64,000 bases of DNA from Caulobacter flavus (lineage in GTDB: Bacteria > Pseudomonadota > Alphaproteobacteria > Caulobacterales > Caulobacteraceae). A program made the position numbers and the translations under genes. Where the stretch lies: contig NZ_CP026100.1 in assembly GCF_003722335.1 (NCBI RefSeq), positions 620,001 to 684,000 of the forward strand. The letters run 5' to 3'. This document shows positions 48,459 through 56,392 of the stretch, one piece after another; the stretch's first letter is position 1; each line of letters begins with the position of its first letter. The notes beneath the pieces were generated by a model. It saw nothing but the letters and a program-made list of their open reading frames with translations, ran no database searches and was not told where the DNA came from.

Positions 48459-48489
48459 ATATGGGTTCCGTACCATGGTACGGAGTCAA
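48459..48489 (-). promoter_or_regulatory. mer-like promoter/operator with 19-bp spacer
   Basis: On the minus strand a -35 box TTGACT (48489-48484) is followed 19 bp later by CCATAT (48464-48459). The spacer is filled by the perfect 18-bp dyad TCCGTACCATGGTACGGA (48467-48484). The mercury operator has the same TTGACTCCGTAC..GTACGGAA, differing in the central bases. Long spacers that need DNA twisting are the mark of MerR-type activation. It lies between grx-mauE and merR. Confidence 0.8.
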
Positions 48490-48492
48490 GCG

Positions 48493-48909
48493 ATGGCCAC
48501 GACGAAACCCGCCGCCACGATCGCGGGCCTGGCCCGGGCCGGCGGCGTGGGGGTGGAAACGGTCCGCTACTACCAGCGCCGGGGCCTGCTGGAGACGCCC
48601 GAGCGCGGCGAGGGTTCCGGCTTGTCGGGCGGCGTGCGGCGCTACGGCGACGAGGCCGTGCGCCGGCTGCGCTTCATCCGCTCCGCCCAGGCCGCGGGCT
48701 TCACCCTGGAGCAGATCGGCGAGCTGCTGGCGCTGGACGCCGGCGAGGACCGCGCGCGGGCCCGCGAACTGGCCCGCGAGCGGATCGCCGACCTGGACCA
48801 CAGGATCGCGGAGCTGCAGGCCGCCCGCGCGGGGCTTTCGCGCCTGCTCCACACCTGCAGCACGGATGATCGTGGACCCTGTCCCATCATAGCCGCGTTC
48901 GAGACCTGA
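48493..48909 (+). CDS. MerR-family regulator, two-cysteine type
   Basis: This 138-residue regulator starts with the MerR helix-turn-helix (IAGLARAGGVGVETVRYYQR, then GVRRYGDEAVRRLRFIRSA), followed by FTLEQIGELLALDAGE and a long dimer helix. It is closest in pattern to mercury MerR. The C-terminal cysteines are present (LLHTCSTDDRGPCPII), but the cysteine after the LxDG turn, which supplies the third mercury ligand from the other subunit, is missing (GEDRARA). The effector is therefore probably not simple Hg(II) binding as in Tn501. ATG 48493 is used since ATG 48475 lies inside the operator. Confidence 0.85.
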   Translation: MATTKPAATIAGLARAGGVGVETVRYYQRRGLLETPERGEGSGLSGGVRRYGDEAVRRLRFIRSAQAAGFTLEQIGELLALDAGEDRARARELARERIADLDHRIAELQAARAGLSRLLHTCSTDDRGPCPIIAAFET

Positions 48910-48970
48910 GCGGAGAAACCCGCCTCTTCCGATTGCCTCCCGCCCTCCAGACGCCATATCCATTCCCATC

Positions 48971-50761
48971 ATGAACGCGCCCTTCAAGCCCGACGCCCTT
49001 CCCGAGTGGAACCTCGCCGACCTCTATGCCGGCCGCGAGGATCCGAGGATCGAAACCGACCTGGCCGCCGCCAAGGCCGCCAACGACGAACTGGCCTCGC
49101 TGGAGGGCATGTTCCTGGAAGCGCGCGGCGAGCCTCAGCGCCTGGGCAAGCTGCTCGATCGCGGCATCCGGCTCTACGAGGAGGCCGTCAACGGCCTGTG
49201 GGGCGTGGGCGCCTATGCCGGCTTGGCCGCCTCGACCGCCCGCGACGACCCGGCCTGGGCCAAGTTCGAGGCCGACCTGCGCGCGCGCTCGTCGCAGATC
49301 GCCGCCGAAAGCCTGTTCTTCTCGCTGGAGCTGAACCAGCTGGAGGACGCCGAGCTGAACGCGGCGCTGGAAGCCCACGAGCCGACCCGCCGCTGGACGC
49401 CCTGGCTGCGCCGCCTGCGCCTGTCGCGCCCGCACGAACTGTCGGCCGAGCTGGAGCGCTACATCGTCGACCGCGGCCCGGCCGTGGCCAACTGGGTGCG
49501 CCTCTACGACGAGACCCTGGCCAAACTGTCGGCCAAGGTCGGCAAGGAAGCCCTGACCCTGCCCGAGGCGCTCAACCGCCTGTCGGATCCGGACGTGCGC
49601 CGCCGCAAGGCCGCCGCCGACGGCCTGGCCCAGGCCCTGTCTGAGCGCGCCTCCACCCAGGCCCTGGTGATGAACACCCTGGCCTTCGAAAAGCAGGTCG
49701 AGGACCGCTGGAGGCGCTACGACGACCCGGCCCACTCGCGGCACCTGGCCAACGAGGTCGACGCCGACGCCGTGGACGCCCTGGAGGCGGCCGTGGTCGA
49801 AGCCTATCCGCGCCTGTCGCACCGCTATTACGCGCTCAAGGCCAAGGCCATGGGCCGCAAGACCCTCGACTACTGGGATCGCAACGCCCCGCTCGACGCC
49901 GCCCAGCCGCGCACCTATCCCTGGGCCGAGGCCAAGGCCGTGGTGCTGGAGAGCTTTCAGGCCCTGGCCCCGAAGTTCGCCGACACCGCCGAGACCTTCT
50001 TCACCCAGCCGTGGATCGACGCCCGCCCCCGGGCCGGCAAGCAGTCGGGCGCCTATTCGCACCCGGTCACGGCCGACCGCCATCCGTACGTCTTCATGAA
50101 CTACATGGGCGAGCGGCGCGACGTGCTGACCCTGGCCCACGAACTGGGCCACGCCGTGCACCAGACCCTGTGCGCGCCGCTGGGCACCCTGCTGGCCGAC
50201 ACGCCGCTGACCCTGGCCGAAACCGCCTCGATCTTCGGCGAAGGCCTGGTGTTCGACCGTCTGCTGGCCGAGGCCACGCCCGCCGACCGCAAGGGCCTTC
50301 TGGCGGGCAAGATCGAGGACGGACTCAACACCGTCGTGCGCCAGATCGCCTTCCACCGCTTCGAGCGCAGGTTCCACGCCGCCCGCCAGGACGGCGAGCT
50401 GTCGCCCGACCAGATCGGCGCGCTGTGGATGGAGACCATGGCCGAGAGCCTGGGCCCGGCCGTCGTGCTCAACGAGGGCTACGAGCACTACTGGGCCTAT
50501 GTAAGCCACTTCGTGCACGCGCCTTTCTACGTCTACGCCTACGCCTTCGGCGACCTTCTGGTGCGCGGCCTGATGGAGAAGCGCCGCGAGAACCCGGAAA
50601 GCTTCGCCCCTCTCTACGAGGACCTGCTCGCCGCCGGCGGCACGCGGACCTATGTCGAGGCCCTCAAGCCCTTCGGCCTGAACCCGCGCGACAAGGCCTT
50701 CTGGGCGGCGGGCTGCCGGCAGCTGGAGCGGCTGGTGGACGAGTTCGAGGCGCTGGTGTGA
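48971..50761 (+). CDS. pepF: Oligoendopeptidase F (M3B family)
   Basis: This 596-residue cytosolic zinc metallopeptidase cleaves short peptides. The HExxH motif is in LAHELGHAVHQTL near residues 385-397, and the third zinc ligand is the glutamate in AETASIFGEGLVF. The all-helical scaffold and late segment HYWAYVSHFVHAPFYVYAYA are typical of the M3B family. GTG or upstream ATG starts are not needed: ATG 48971 gives a normal length. It is monocistronic; a family A repeat follows. Confidence 0.92.
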   Translation: MNAPFKPDALPEWNLADLYAGREDPRIETDLAAAKAANDELASLEGMFLEARGEPQRLGKLLDRGIRLYEEAVNGLWGVGAYAGLAASTARDDPAWAKFEADLRARSSQIAAESLFFSLELNQLEDAELNAALEAHEPTRRWTPWLRRLRLSRPHELSAELERYIVDRGPAVANWVRLYDETLAKLSAKVGKEALTLPEALNRLSDPDVRRRKAAADGLAQALSERASTQALVMNTLAFEKQVEDRWRRYDDPAHSRHLANEVDADAVDALEAAVVEAYPRLSHRYYALKAKAMGRKTLDYWDRNAPLDAAQPRTYPWAEAKAVVLESFQALAPKFADTAETFFTQPWIDARPRAGKQSGAYSHPVTADRHPYVFMNYMGERRDVLTLAHELGHAVHQTLCAPLGTLLADTPLTLAETASIFGEGLVFDRLLAEATPADRKGLLAGKIEDGLNTVVRQIAFHRFERRFHAARQDGELSPDQIGALWMETMAESLGPAVVLNEGYEHYWAYVSHFVHAPFYVYAYAFGDLLVRGLMEKRRENPESFAPLYEDLLAAGGTRTYVEALKPFGLNPRDKAFWAAGCRQLERLVDEFEALV

Positions 50762-50871
50762 GACCCCCTCAGTCGCTCCGCGACAGCTCCCCCAGAGGGG
50801 GAGCATCTGGCTCGGCGTTTCTGGATCCTCCCCCTCTGGGGGAGGTGGCCCGGAGGGCCGGAGGGGGTTCC
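50762..50871. repeat. Intergenic palindromic repeat, family A (copy 3)
   Basis: The order is h2-h1: CCCCCTCAGTCGCTCCGCGA, CAGCTCCCCCAGAGGGGGAG, then CTCCCCCTCTGGGGGAGGTG and GCCCGGAGGGCCGGAGGGGG. It begins at the pepF stop and ends 5 bp before the next start codon, so the ABC1-kinase mRNA begins within or before it. Confidence 0.88.
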
Positions 50872-50875
50872 CCGC

Positions 50876-52234
50876 ATGAGCAATGACCCTGAACGCGACC
50901 GCCTCTCCGGCCGTCTGGCGCGCTTCGCCAAGGTCGGGGCGGGTCTTTCCGGCGCCGCCGTCAGCTATGGCGCCAACCGCGTCTTCGCCGGCGACGACGC
51001 CGCCGCGCGCAACGCCAAGGCCCTGAAGGCGGCGCTGGGCAATCTGAAGGGACCGCTGATGAAGGCGGCCCAGATGTTCGCCACCGTGCCCGACCTTTTG
51101 CCGCCCGAGTTCGCCAAGGAACTGGCCGAGCTGCAGACCAACGCGCCGGCCATGGGATGGCCGTTCGTACGCCGGCGCATGGCCGCCGAGCTTGGTCCCG
51201 ACTGGGCCAGCAAGTTCCAGAGCTTCGAGCACGAGGCCGCCGCGGCCGCGTCGCTGGGCCAGGTGCACCGCGCGCTCGCCCCCGACGGCCGCCAGCTGGC
51301 GGTGAAGCTGCAATACCCGGACATGCAGAGCGCCGTCGAAAGCGATCTTGGCCAGCTGCGCGCCCTGGTCGGCCTGTTCAAGAAGATGGACGGCTCGATC
51401 GACCCCACCCAGATGATCGAGGAGGTCGGCGACCGGCTGCGCGAGGAGCTGGACTACGATCGCGAGGCCCGGATGATGGCCGTCTATGGCGGCTTCTTCG
51501 CCGGCCGCGACGACATCAGGACGCCGCAGCCGGTCACCGAGCTTTCGACGAAGCGCCTGCTGTCGATGACCTGGCTGGACGGCCAGGGCTTGATGGCCTT
51601 CAAGGGCGCCGACCAGGAGACCCGCGACCGCATCGCCGCGCTGCTGTTCGAGGCCTGGTGGGGCCCGATGACCCATATCGGCGTCATCCACGGCGATCCG
51701 CACCTGGGCAACTACACCTTCGGCGGCGAAGGGGCCGCGCACCTGAACCTGCTCGACTTCGGCTGCATCCGGGTGTTCCCGCCGCATTTCGTGGGCGGCG
51801 TCGTGCGGCTCTATCGCGCCCTTTCCGAAGACGACCGCGCCGGTCAGGTCGAGGCCTATCGCAGTTGGGGCTTCTCCAACCTCACCGACGAACTGGTCGA
51901 CGTGCTGAACGTCTGGGCCCGGTTCATCTACGGCCCTCTGCTCGACGACCGCGTCCGCACCGTCGCCGACGACGTGCCGCCCGGCGAGTACGGCCGCCGC
52001 GAGGCCTTCAAGGTGCGCCAGGCCCTGAAGTCGGTCGGCGGCATCGTCATCCCGCGCGAGTTCGTGTTCATGGACCGCGCCGCCATCGGCCTGGGCGCGG
52101 CCTTCCTGCACCTGGGCGCCCGCCACAACTGGCGCGCCCTGTTCGAGGCCTCGCTGGAGGGCTTCTCGGAGGAGGGGCTGGCGGAACGGCAGGCCAAGGT
52201 GCTGGGCGCGGCGGGGATCGCGCCGCCCGCATAA
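50876..52234 (+). CDS. ABC1/UbiB-family atypical kinase
   Basis: This 452-residue protein has the family's marks: the KxGQ-type motif as LMKAAQMF (near residue 62), the alanine-rich loop AAAAASLGQVHRAL near 123, the lysine in LAVKLQYPDM, the catalytic-type HGDPHLGNY near 272, and DFGCIR as the DFG. The family acts in ubiquinone synthesis or on other lipids. The end lacks the C-terminal membrane helices of UbiB, so it is the short soluble type. The start codon lies only 5 bp from a repeat, with no clear ribosome binding site. Confidence 0.88.
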   Translation: MSNDPERDRLSGRLARFAKVGAGLSGAAVSYGANRVFAGDDAAARNAKALKAALGNLKGPLMKAAQMFATVPDLLPPEFAKELAELQTNAPAMGWPFVRRRMAAELGPDWASKFQSFEHEAAAAASLGQVHRALAPDGRQLAVKLQYPDMQSAVESDLGQLRALVGLFKKMDGSIDPTQMIEEVGDRLREELDYDREARMMAVYGGFFAGRDDIRTPQPVTELSTKRLLSMTWLDGQGLMAFKGADQETRDRIAALLFEAWWGPMTHIGVIHGDPHLGNYTFGGEGAAHLNLLDFGCIRVFPPHFVGGVVRLYRALSEDDRAGQVEAYRSWGFSNLTDELVDVLNVWARFIYGPLLDDRVRTVADDVPPGEYGRREAFKVRQALKSVGGIVIPREFVFMDRAAIGLGAAFLHLGARHNWRALFEASLEGFSEEGLAERQAKVLGAAGIAPPA

Positions 52235-52246
52235 CCCAACCTGCTT

Positions 52247-52350
52247 CCCTGGGTCTTGTGCCCAGGGTCCATCGCCCAGCCGCTCAGACCTTTCATGACC
52301 GCCAAGGTCTGAGCGGTCGCCGGCATGGGTCCTCGCCACAAGGGCGAGGA
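52247..52350. repeat. Run of three strong hairpins
   Basis: Three adjacent inverted repeats are CCCTGGG/CCCAGGG (52247-52267), CCGCTCAGACCTT/AAGGTCTGAGCGG (52280-52316) and TCCTCGCC/GGCGAGGA (52330-52350). The middle one is a perfect 13-bp stem. They fill most of the gap between the ABC1-kinase and pirin genes. They look like a repeat element; other copies are not in the window. Confidence 0.65.
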
Positions 52351-52390
52351 AAGCGATGATGAGAAGCACGCGTAAGCGTAAGGAAGCGTC

Positions 52391-53242
52391 ATGACCACCC
52401 GCACCATCGCCCGCCTGCACGCCGCCTATCGCGACGACATCGGCGACCTCACGACCCGCCGCCCCTTGCCCGGCCCGGCGATCGGCCAGCTGGACCCGTT
52501 CCTGTTCCTCAACCACCACGGCCCGCAGACCTACCGCCCCGGCAATCGCGGCCTGCCGTTCGGGCCGCATCCGCATCGCGGCTTCGAGACCGTGACCTTC
52601 ATCCTCGAGGGCCAGCTGTCGCATCTCGACAGCGGCGGCCACGAGAGCGTCATCGACGCCGGCGGCGTGCAGTGGATGACGGCCGGCAGCGGCCTGGTCC
52701 ACGCCGAGCTGTCGCCCGAGGCCTTCAAGAAGAACGGCGGGCCGCTGGAGATCCTGCAGTTGTGGGTCAACCTGCCCAGCCGGCTGAAGATGACCGCCCC
52801 GCGCTATGTCGGCCTGCAGGCGCCCGACATTCCCAAGATCGAGAAGGACGGCGCGACGATCGAGCTGATCTCGGGCGAGGTCGACGGGATCACCGGCCCG
52901 ATCGCGTCGCTGACCGGCGTGGCCATGAGCGTCGTGCGGCTGGACGCCGGCGCGGCGCTGTCGCTGCCGATCCCGGCCGCCCGGGCGGTGTTCCTCTATG
53001 TCGTGCGCGGCGCGATCGCGGTGGGCGACACGACGGCGGGCGCCTTCAACCTGGTGGAGCTGACCGACGGCGAGGGGCTGGAGCTGTCATCGGCCGACGG
53101 CGCGGTGCTGCTGCTGGGCCACGCCGACCCGATCGGGGAACCGGTCGTCTCGCACGGGCCGTTCGTGATGACGACCCGCGAGGAGATCATCCAGGCGATC
53201 CAGGACTACCAGGCGGGGAAGTTCGGCGAAGTCGCGGCCTGA
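52391..53242 (+). CDS. Pirin-family protein
   Basis: This 283-residue bicupin protein has the metal motif FGPHPHRGFETVTFILEG near residues 57-74 (two histidines), a histidine in QLSHLDSGGH and the glutamate in VHAELSPEAFKK. The second cupin is in the C-terminal half (LSLPIPAARAVFLYVVRG). Pirins bind iron; some cleave quercetin or act as regulators. There is no helix-turn-helix. The ATG follows AAGGAAGCG. A family A repeat follows the gene. Confidence 0.9.
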   Translation: MTTRTIARLHAAYRDDIGDLTTRRPLPGPAIGQLDPFLFLNHHGPQTYRPGNRGLPFGPHPHRGFETVTFILEGQLSHLDSGGHESVIDAGGVQWMTAGSGLVHAELSPEAFKKNGGPLEILQLWVNLPSRLKMTAPRYVGLQAPDIPKIEKDGATIELISGEVDGITGPIASLTGVAMSVVRLDAGAALSLPIPAARAVFLYVVRGAIAVGDTTAGAFNLVELTDGEGLELSSADGAVLLLGHADPIGEPVVSHGPFVMTTREEIIQAIQDYQAGKFGEVAA

Positions 53243-53352
53243 CCCCCTCAGTCGCTCCGCGACAGCTCCCCAGAGGGGGAGCATCTTGAAGAGCGCCGAC
53301 GCCCATAGATCCTCCTCCACTGGGGGAGGTGGCCCGGAGGGCCGGAGGGGGG
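53242..53352. repeat. Intergenic palindromic repeat, family A (copy 4)
   Basis: The order is h2-h1, as at 50762, with small changes: CCCCCTCAGTCGCTCCGCGA, CAGCTCCCCAGAGGGGGAG, then CTGGGGGAGGTGGCCCGGAG and GGCCGGAGGGGGG. Confidence 0.85.
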
Positions 53353-53386
53353 CGGTTTCAGCTTCTTCGGCGTCGGAAATTCATCA

Positions 53387-53442
53387 GCCCTTCCCCTCTC
53401 CGTCGGCTTCGCCGACACCTCTCCCACAGGGAGAGGGTCTTG
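53387..53442. repeat. Palindromic repeat, family C
   Basis: CCCTTCCCCTCTCCGTCGGC, then a GTCGGCTTCGCCGAC hairpin, then CTCTCCCACAGGGAGAGG. It directly follows the family A copy in the same gap and is the only copy in the window. Confidence 0.6.
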
Positions 53443-53475
53443 CGGCCTCATTCAAACGGCCGTTAGACTTCCTCC

Positions 53476-53949
53476 ATGTCCGACGACCTGACCGAGGCCC
53501 AGAGCGCCGCAATCCCCGACGGCTACGCCCAGCTGAACTGGACGCGGGGTTTCGGCCGACAGATCGGGCCGCTGTACGAGCGCACCGACGGCCCCGGCGA
53601 GGCCACGCTGGGCTTCCGCGTCGAGGAGCACCACACCAATGGCCTGGGCAACTGCCACGGCGGCATGCTGATGAGCTTCGCCGACATGGCCTGGGGACGG
53701 ATCATCTCGCTGCGGAGGTCGTACTCGTGGGTCACGGTGCGGCTGATGACCGACTTTCTCTCCGGCGCGCAGCTGGGCGAGTTCGTGGAAGGCCGGGGCG
53801 AGCTGCTGGCCGAAGAGGACGGGATCTTCACCGTGCGCGGCCGCATCTGGACGGCTGAGCGCACCCTGATGACCGGCACGGGGATCTTCAAGGCGCTGTC
53901 CCCCCGCAAGCCGCGCCCTGGCGAGATCGCCTATCGCGAGGAGGCCTGA
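53476..53949 (+). CDS. PaaI-type hotdog thioesterase
   Basis: This 157-residue hotdog-fold acyl-CoA thioesterase has the active-site helix [20 protein letters not shown] (near residues 55-74), and later [20 protein letters not shown]. The NxxG/HGG pattern is that of the PaaI subfamily. The substrate is unknown. Its stop lies 3 bp before the alpha/beta hydrolase start, so the two are cotranscribed. Confidence 0.88.
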   Translation: MSDDLTEAQSAAIPDGYAQLNWTRGFGRQIGPLYERTDGPGEATLGFRVEEHHTNGLGNCHGGMLMSFADMAWGRIISLRRSYSWVTVRLMTDFLSGAQLGEFVEGRGELLAEEDGIFTVRGRIWTAERTLMTGTGIFKALSPRKPRPGEIAYREEA

Positions 53950-53952
53950 GCC

Positions 53953-54876
53953 ATGGCCGACGACCACAGCCTGCCAGCCTCGCTGCTGGCCGCGTTCGAC
54001 GGCAAGCCGCCGCCTGCCCCGGCGTGGTTCAACGCCGCCATCGCCGTCGAGCCCGAGCGCTCGACCATCGAGGTCCAGGGCGCGGCCATCGAACTGCTGA
54101 CCTGGGGCGAGGTCGGCAAGCCGGGCCTGCTGTTCCTGCACGGCAACGGCGCCCACGCCGACTGGTGGAGCTTCATCGCCCCGTCCTTCGCCAAGGACTG
54201 GCGCGTGGCCGCCATCTCGTGGGCGGGCATGGGCGCCAGCGGCTGGCGCGAGGCCTACAGCGCCGACACCTTCGCCGCCGAGGCCTTCGCCGCGGTCGAG
54301 GCCGCGGAGCTCAAGGCCGGCGGGCATAAGCCGATCTTCGTCGGCCACTCGTTCGGCGGCTTTCCCACCCTGTTCTGCGCCGCGCGCCACCCTGAGCGCC
54401 TGCGCGGGGCGATCCTGGTCGACACCTCCATCCAGCCGCCCGAGAAGCGCTGGAAGGGTCCGCCGCCGCGCTCGGGCTTCGGAACCAAGGTCTATCCGAC
54501 GCTCGAAGAGGCGCTGACCCGCTTCCGCCTGGCCCCGCCGCAGCCTTGCGAGAACCTCTACATCGCCGACTACATCGCCCGCCGCTCGCTGAAAGCGGTC
54601 GAGGGCGGCTGGACCTGGAAGTTCGACCCGGCCATCTGGCAGCGGTTCTCCATGCCCGACCTGGGCCTGCTGCTCGCCGAGATCGCCTGCCCGGCCGCGC
54701 TGATGTGGGGCGAGCGGTCCGGGCTTATGCACGCCGAGACCTTGGACTATATGATCGCGCAGATGCCCAAGGACGTGCTGCGCTTGCCCATCCCCGACGC
54801 CGATCACCACGTGATGCTCGACCAGCCCCTGGCCTTCGTCGCCGGGCTCCGCGGACTGCTGGCCGCCTGGGGCTGA
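53953..54876 (+). CDS. Alpha/beta hydrolase
   Basis: This 307-residue hydrolase has the oxyanion segment LLFLHGNGAHADWW, the nucleophile elbow FVGHSFGGFP (near residue 137), and a late catalytic histidine in PDADHHVMLDQP; the acid is likely in the strand before it (ALMWGERSG). No signal peptide. It is the second gene of a thioesterase-hydrolase-GT9 operon. Confidence 0.88.
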   Translation: MADDHSLPASLLAAFDGKPPPAPAWFNAAIAVEPERSTIEVQGAAIELLTWGEVGKPGLLFLHGNGAHADWWSFIAPSFAKDWRVAAISWAGMGASGWREAYSADTFAAEAFAAVEAAELKAGGHKPIFVGHSFGGFPTLFCAARHPERLRGAILVDTSIQPPEKRWKGPPPRSGFGTKVYPTLEEALTRFRLAPPQPCENLYIADYIARRSLKAVEGGWTWKFDPAIWQRFSMPDLGLLLAEIACPAALMWGERSGLMHAETLDYMIAQMPKDVLRLPIPDADHHVMLDQPLAFVAGLRGLLAAWG

Positions 54877-54878
54877 CC

Positions 54879-55886
54879 GTGGGCGGGAAATCCAACGGAC
54901 CGGTGCTGGTCTACACGCCCGATCGCGGCATCGGCGACCTGATGTGGCACCTGCCGACCATTCGCGCGATCGCCGCCACGACGCCCGAGGGCCAGGTGGT
55001 GCTGGCCGCCCGTCCAGCCAGCCGCGCCGCCGAGGTGCTGGCCGTCGAACCTTCGGTGGTCAGGGTCGTCGACGCCCCGAACTACAAGGACAGGCTCAAG
55101 GGCGTCCGCGAGGTGATCGACTTCCTGCGGATCTGCCGGACCGAGAAGCCGCGCGCCCTCTGGATCCTGGAGAAGATCGACCGCCCCGCCATCGCCGCCG
55201 CCCTGGCCGGCGTGCCCGAACGCCGGGGCTTCGGCCTGGGCCACGGCCAGGAGGGCTGGCTGAACACCGGCCCCTTCCTGCCGAAATCCATGCGGCCGGC
55301 CCATCGGATCGACAAGCTGGAGGCCTTCGAGAAGGCCCACGGCCTGACCGTGACCAGCCGCGAGCCGGCGCTGAAGCTCGATCCGGCCGCCCTCGCCGCC
55401 GTCGCCGCCCGCTACGCCGACAAGCCCGGCCCGTGGCTGACCCTGGGCATCGGGGCCAGCGAGGCGCCGCGCACCTGGCCGGCCGAACGCTTCGCCCAAG
55501 CGGCCGCCGCGCTTTCCGACCTCTTTGGCACGGTGTTCTGGATCGGCGGTCCGCACGAGGCGCAGGCCGCCCGGGCGGCGGTCGGCGACTTGCCGAACAA
55601 CGTCGTGGCCTGCGACCTGACGCTCGACAAGGCCGCGGCCCTGATCGCGCTGTCGGCGGGTTTCCTGGGCAACGACTCGGGGCCGCTGAACGTCGCCGCC
55701 GCCGTCGGCACGCCTGCGGTGGGCCTGATGGGCACCAGCCCCGTCCCGGCCTATTCGCGCTGGCTGTCGATCCTCGACGGCGGCAATGGCCGCATCACCG
55801 ACATCACGGTCGCGCAGGCGGTCGACGCCGTGCGCGCCCGCTTCCTGGCCGAAACCTGGGACAATCGGTCCGTCCTGGACGCTTGA
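54879..55886 (+). CDS. Glycosyltransferase family 9 (heptosyltransferase-like)
   Basis: This 335-residue GT-B protein has the N-terminal segment PDRGIGDLMWHLPTIRAI, the C-terminal donor-binding part WLTLGIGASEAPRTWPAERF and GNDSGPLNVAAAVGTPAVGL. These match ADP-heptose:lipopolysaccharide heptosyltransferases of GT9, though the donor is not proven here. The start is GTG 54879, 2 bp after the hydrolase stop. It may act in lipopolysaccharide or another glycan pathway. Confidence 0.88.
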   Translation: MGGKSNGPVLVYTPDRGIGDLMWHLPTIRAIAATTPEGQVVLAARPASRAAEVLAVEPSVVRVVDAPNYKDRLKGVREVIDFLRICRTEKPRALWILEKIDRPAIAAALAGVPERRGFGLGHGQEGWLNTGPFLPKSMRPAHRIDKLEAFEKAHGLTVTSREPALKLDPAALAAVAARYADKPGPWLTLGIGASEAPRTWPAERFAQAAAALSDLFGTVFWIGGPHEAQAARAAVGDLPNNVVACDLTLDKAAALIALSAGFLGNDSGPLNVAAAVGTPAVGLMGTSPVPAYSRWLSILDGGNGRITDITVAQAVDAVRARFLAETWDNRSVLDA

Positions 55887-55948
55887 GCCCCGAGCCCCGC
55901 CGTTGTATCGGCGATATTCGACTTTCTTTTCCACAGGGACGAAGCGAC

Positions 55949-56179
55949 ATGGCCGGCGACTATCACCGCGGTGAAATGGACATCCACGAGCAGGCCGCGA
56001 CCTACGACGCGTTCGGCAAGATGACCAAGTGGGGTTCGCTCGCCATCGCCGTGCTGATCACCTTCTTCACCTTGCTGTTCTGCACCCCCGCCGGCTTCAT
56101 CGCCTCGGCCGGCGTGGCCGTCGTGATGACCGTCCTGGGCGTTGTGTTCCTTCGGGAAAAGGCGGCCCCCGCTCACTGA
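55949..56179 (+). CDS. aa3-type cytochrome c oxidase subunit IV
   Basis: In this 76-residue protein HEQAATYDAFGKMTKWGSLA is the conserved start of the alphaproteobacterial oxidase subunit IV family (PF07835). Two hydrophobic segments follow (LAIAVLITFFTLLF and SAGVAVVMTVLGVVFL); the common form has one helix. It is not near the cox operon but next to the transhydrogenase genes, as often seen in this group. Confidence 0.82.
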   Translation: MAGDYHRGEMDIHEQAATYDAFGKMTKWGSLAIAVLITFFTLLFCTPAGFIASAGVAVVMTVLGVVFLREKAAPAH

Positions 56180-56248
56180 CACCGGTAGACATCGGCAATT
56201 TTTTGCGCCCGGCACGCGGACAATCCTCGACAAAGGGCAAGAACCTCC

Positions 56249-56327
56249 CCTAAAGAGCAGCCCAAGCTGCTGGAGCGGCGTTCGGCGAAAGTGTTGGCTT
56301 TCCGCCGAACGCCGCTCCAACTTTAGG
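56249..56327. repeat. Large hairpin (family D, copy 2) in the pntAA leader region
   Basis: CCTAAAG (56249-56255) pairs with CTTTAGG (56321-56327). Inside are AGCAGC-CCAA-GCTGCT and a long stem of GGAGCGGCGTTCGGCGAAAG (56272-56291) with CTTTCCGCCGAACGCCGCTCC (56298-56318, given here as its reading), 20 bp with one bulged base. The core GGCGAAAGTGT is shared with the repeat at 15915. It lies 65 bp before pntAA. Confidence 0.7.
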
Positions 56328-56392
56328 ATCCTGGGTCCGCGGGACGCTCGCGGGCTCGGGGAGCGAACAACGCTCACGGGGGAGGTATGCCG

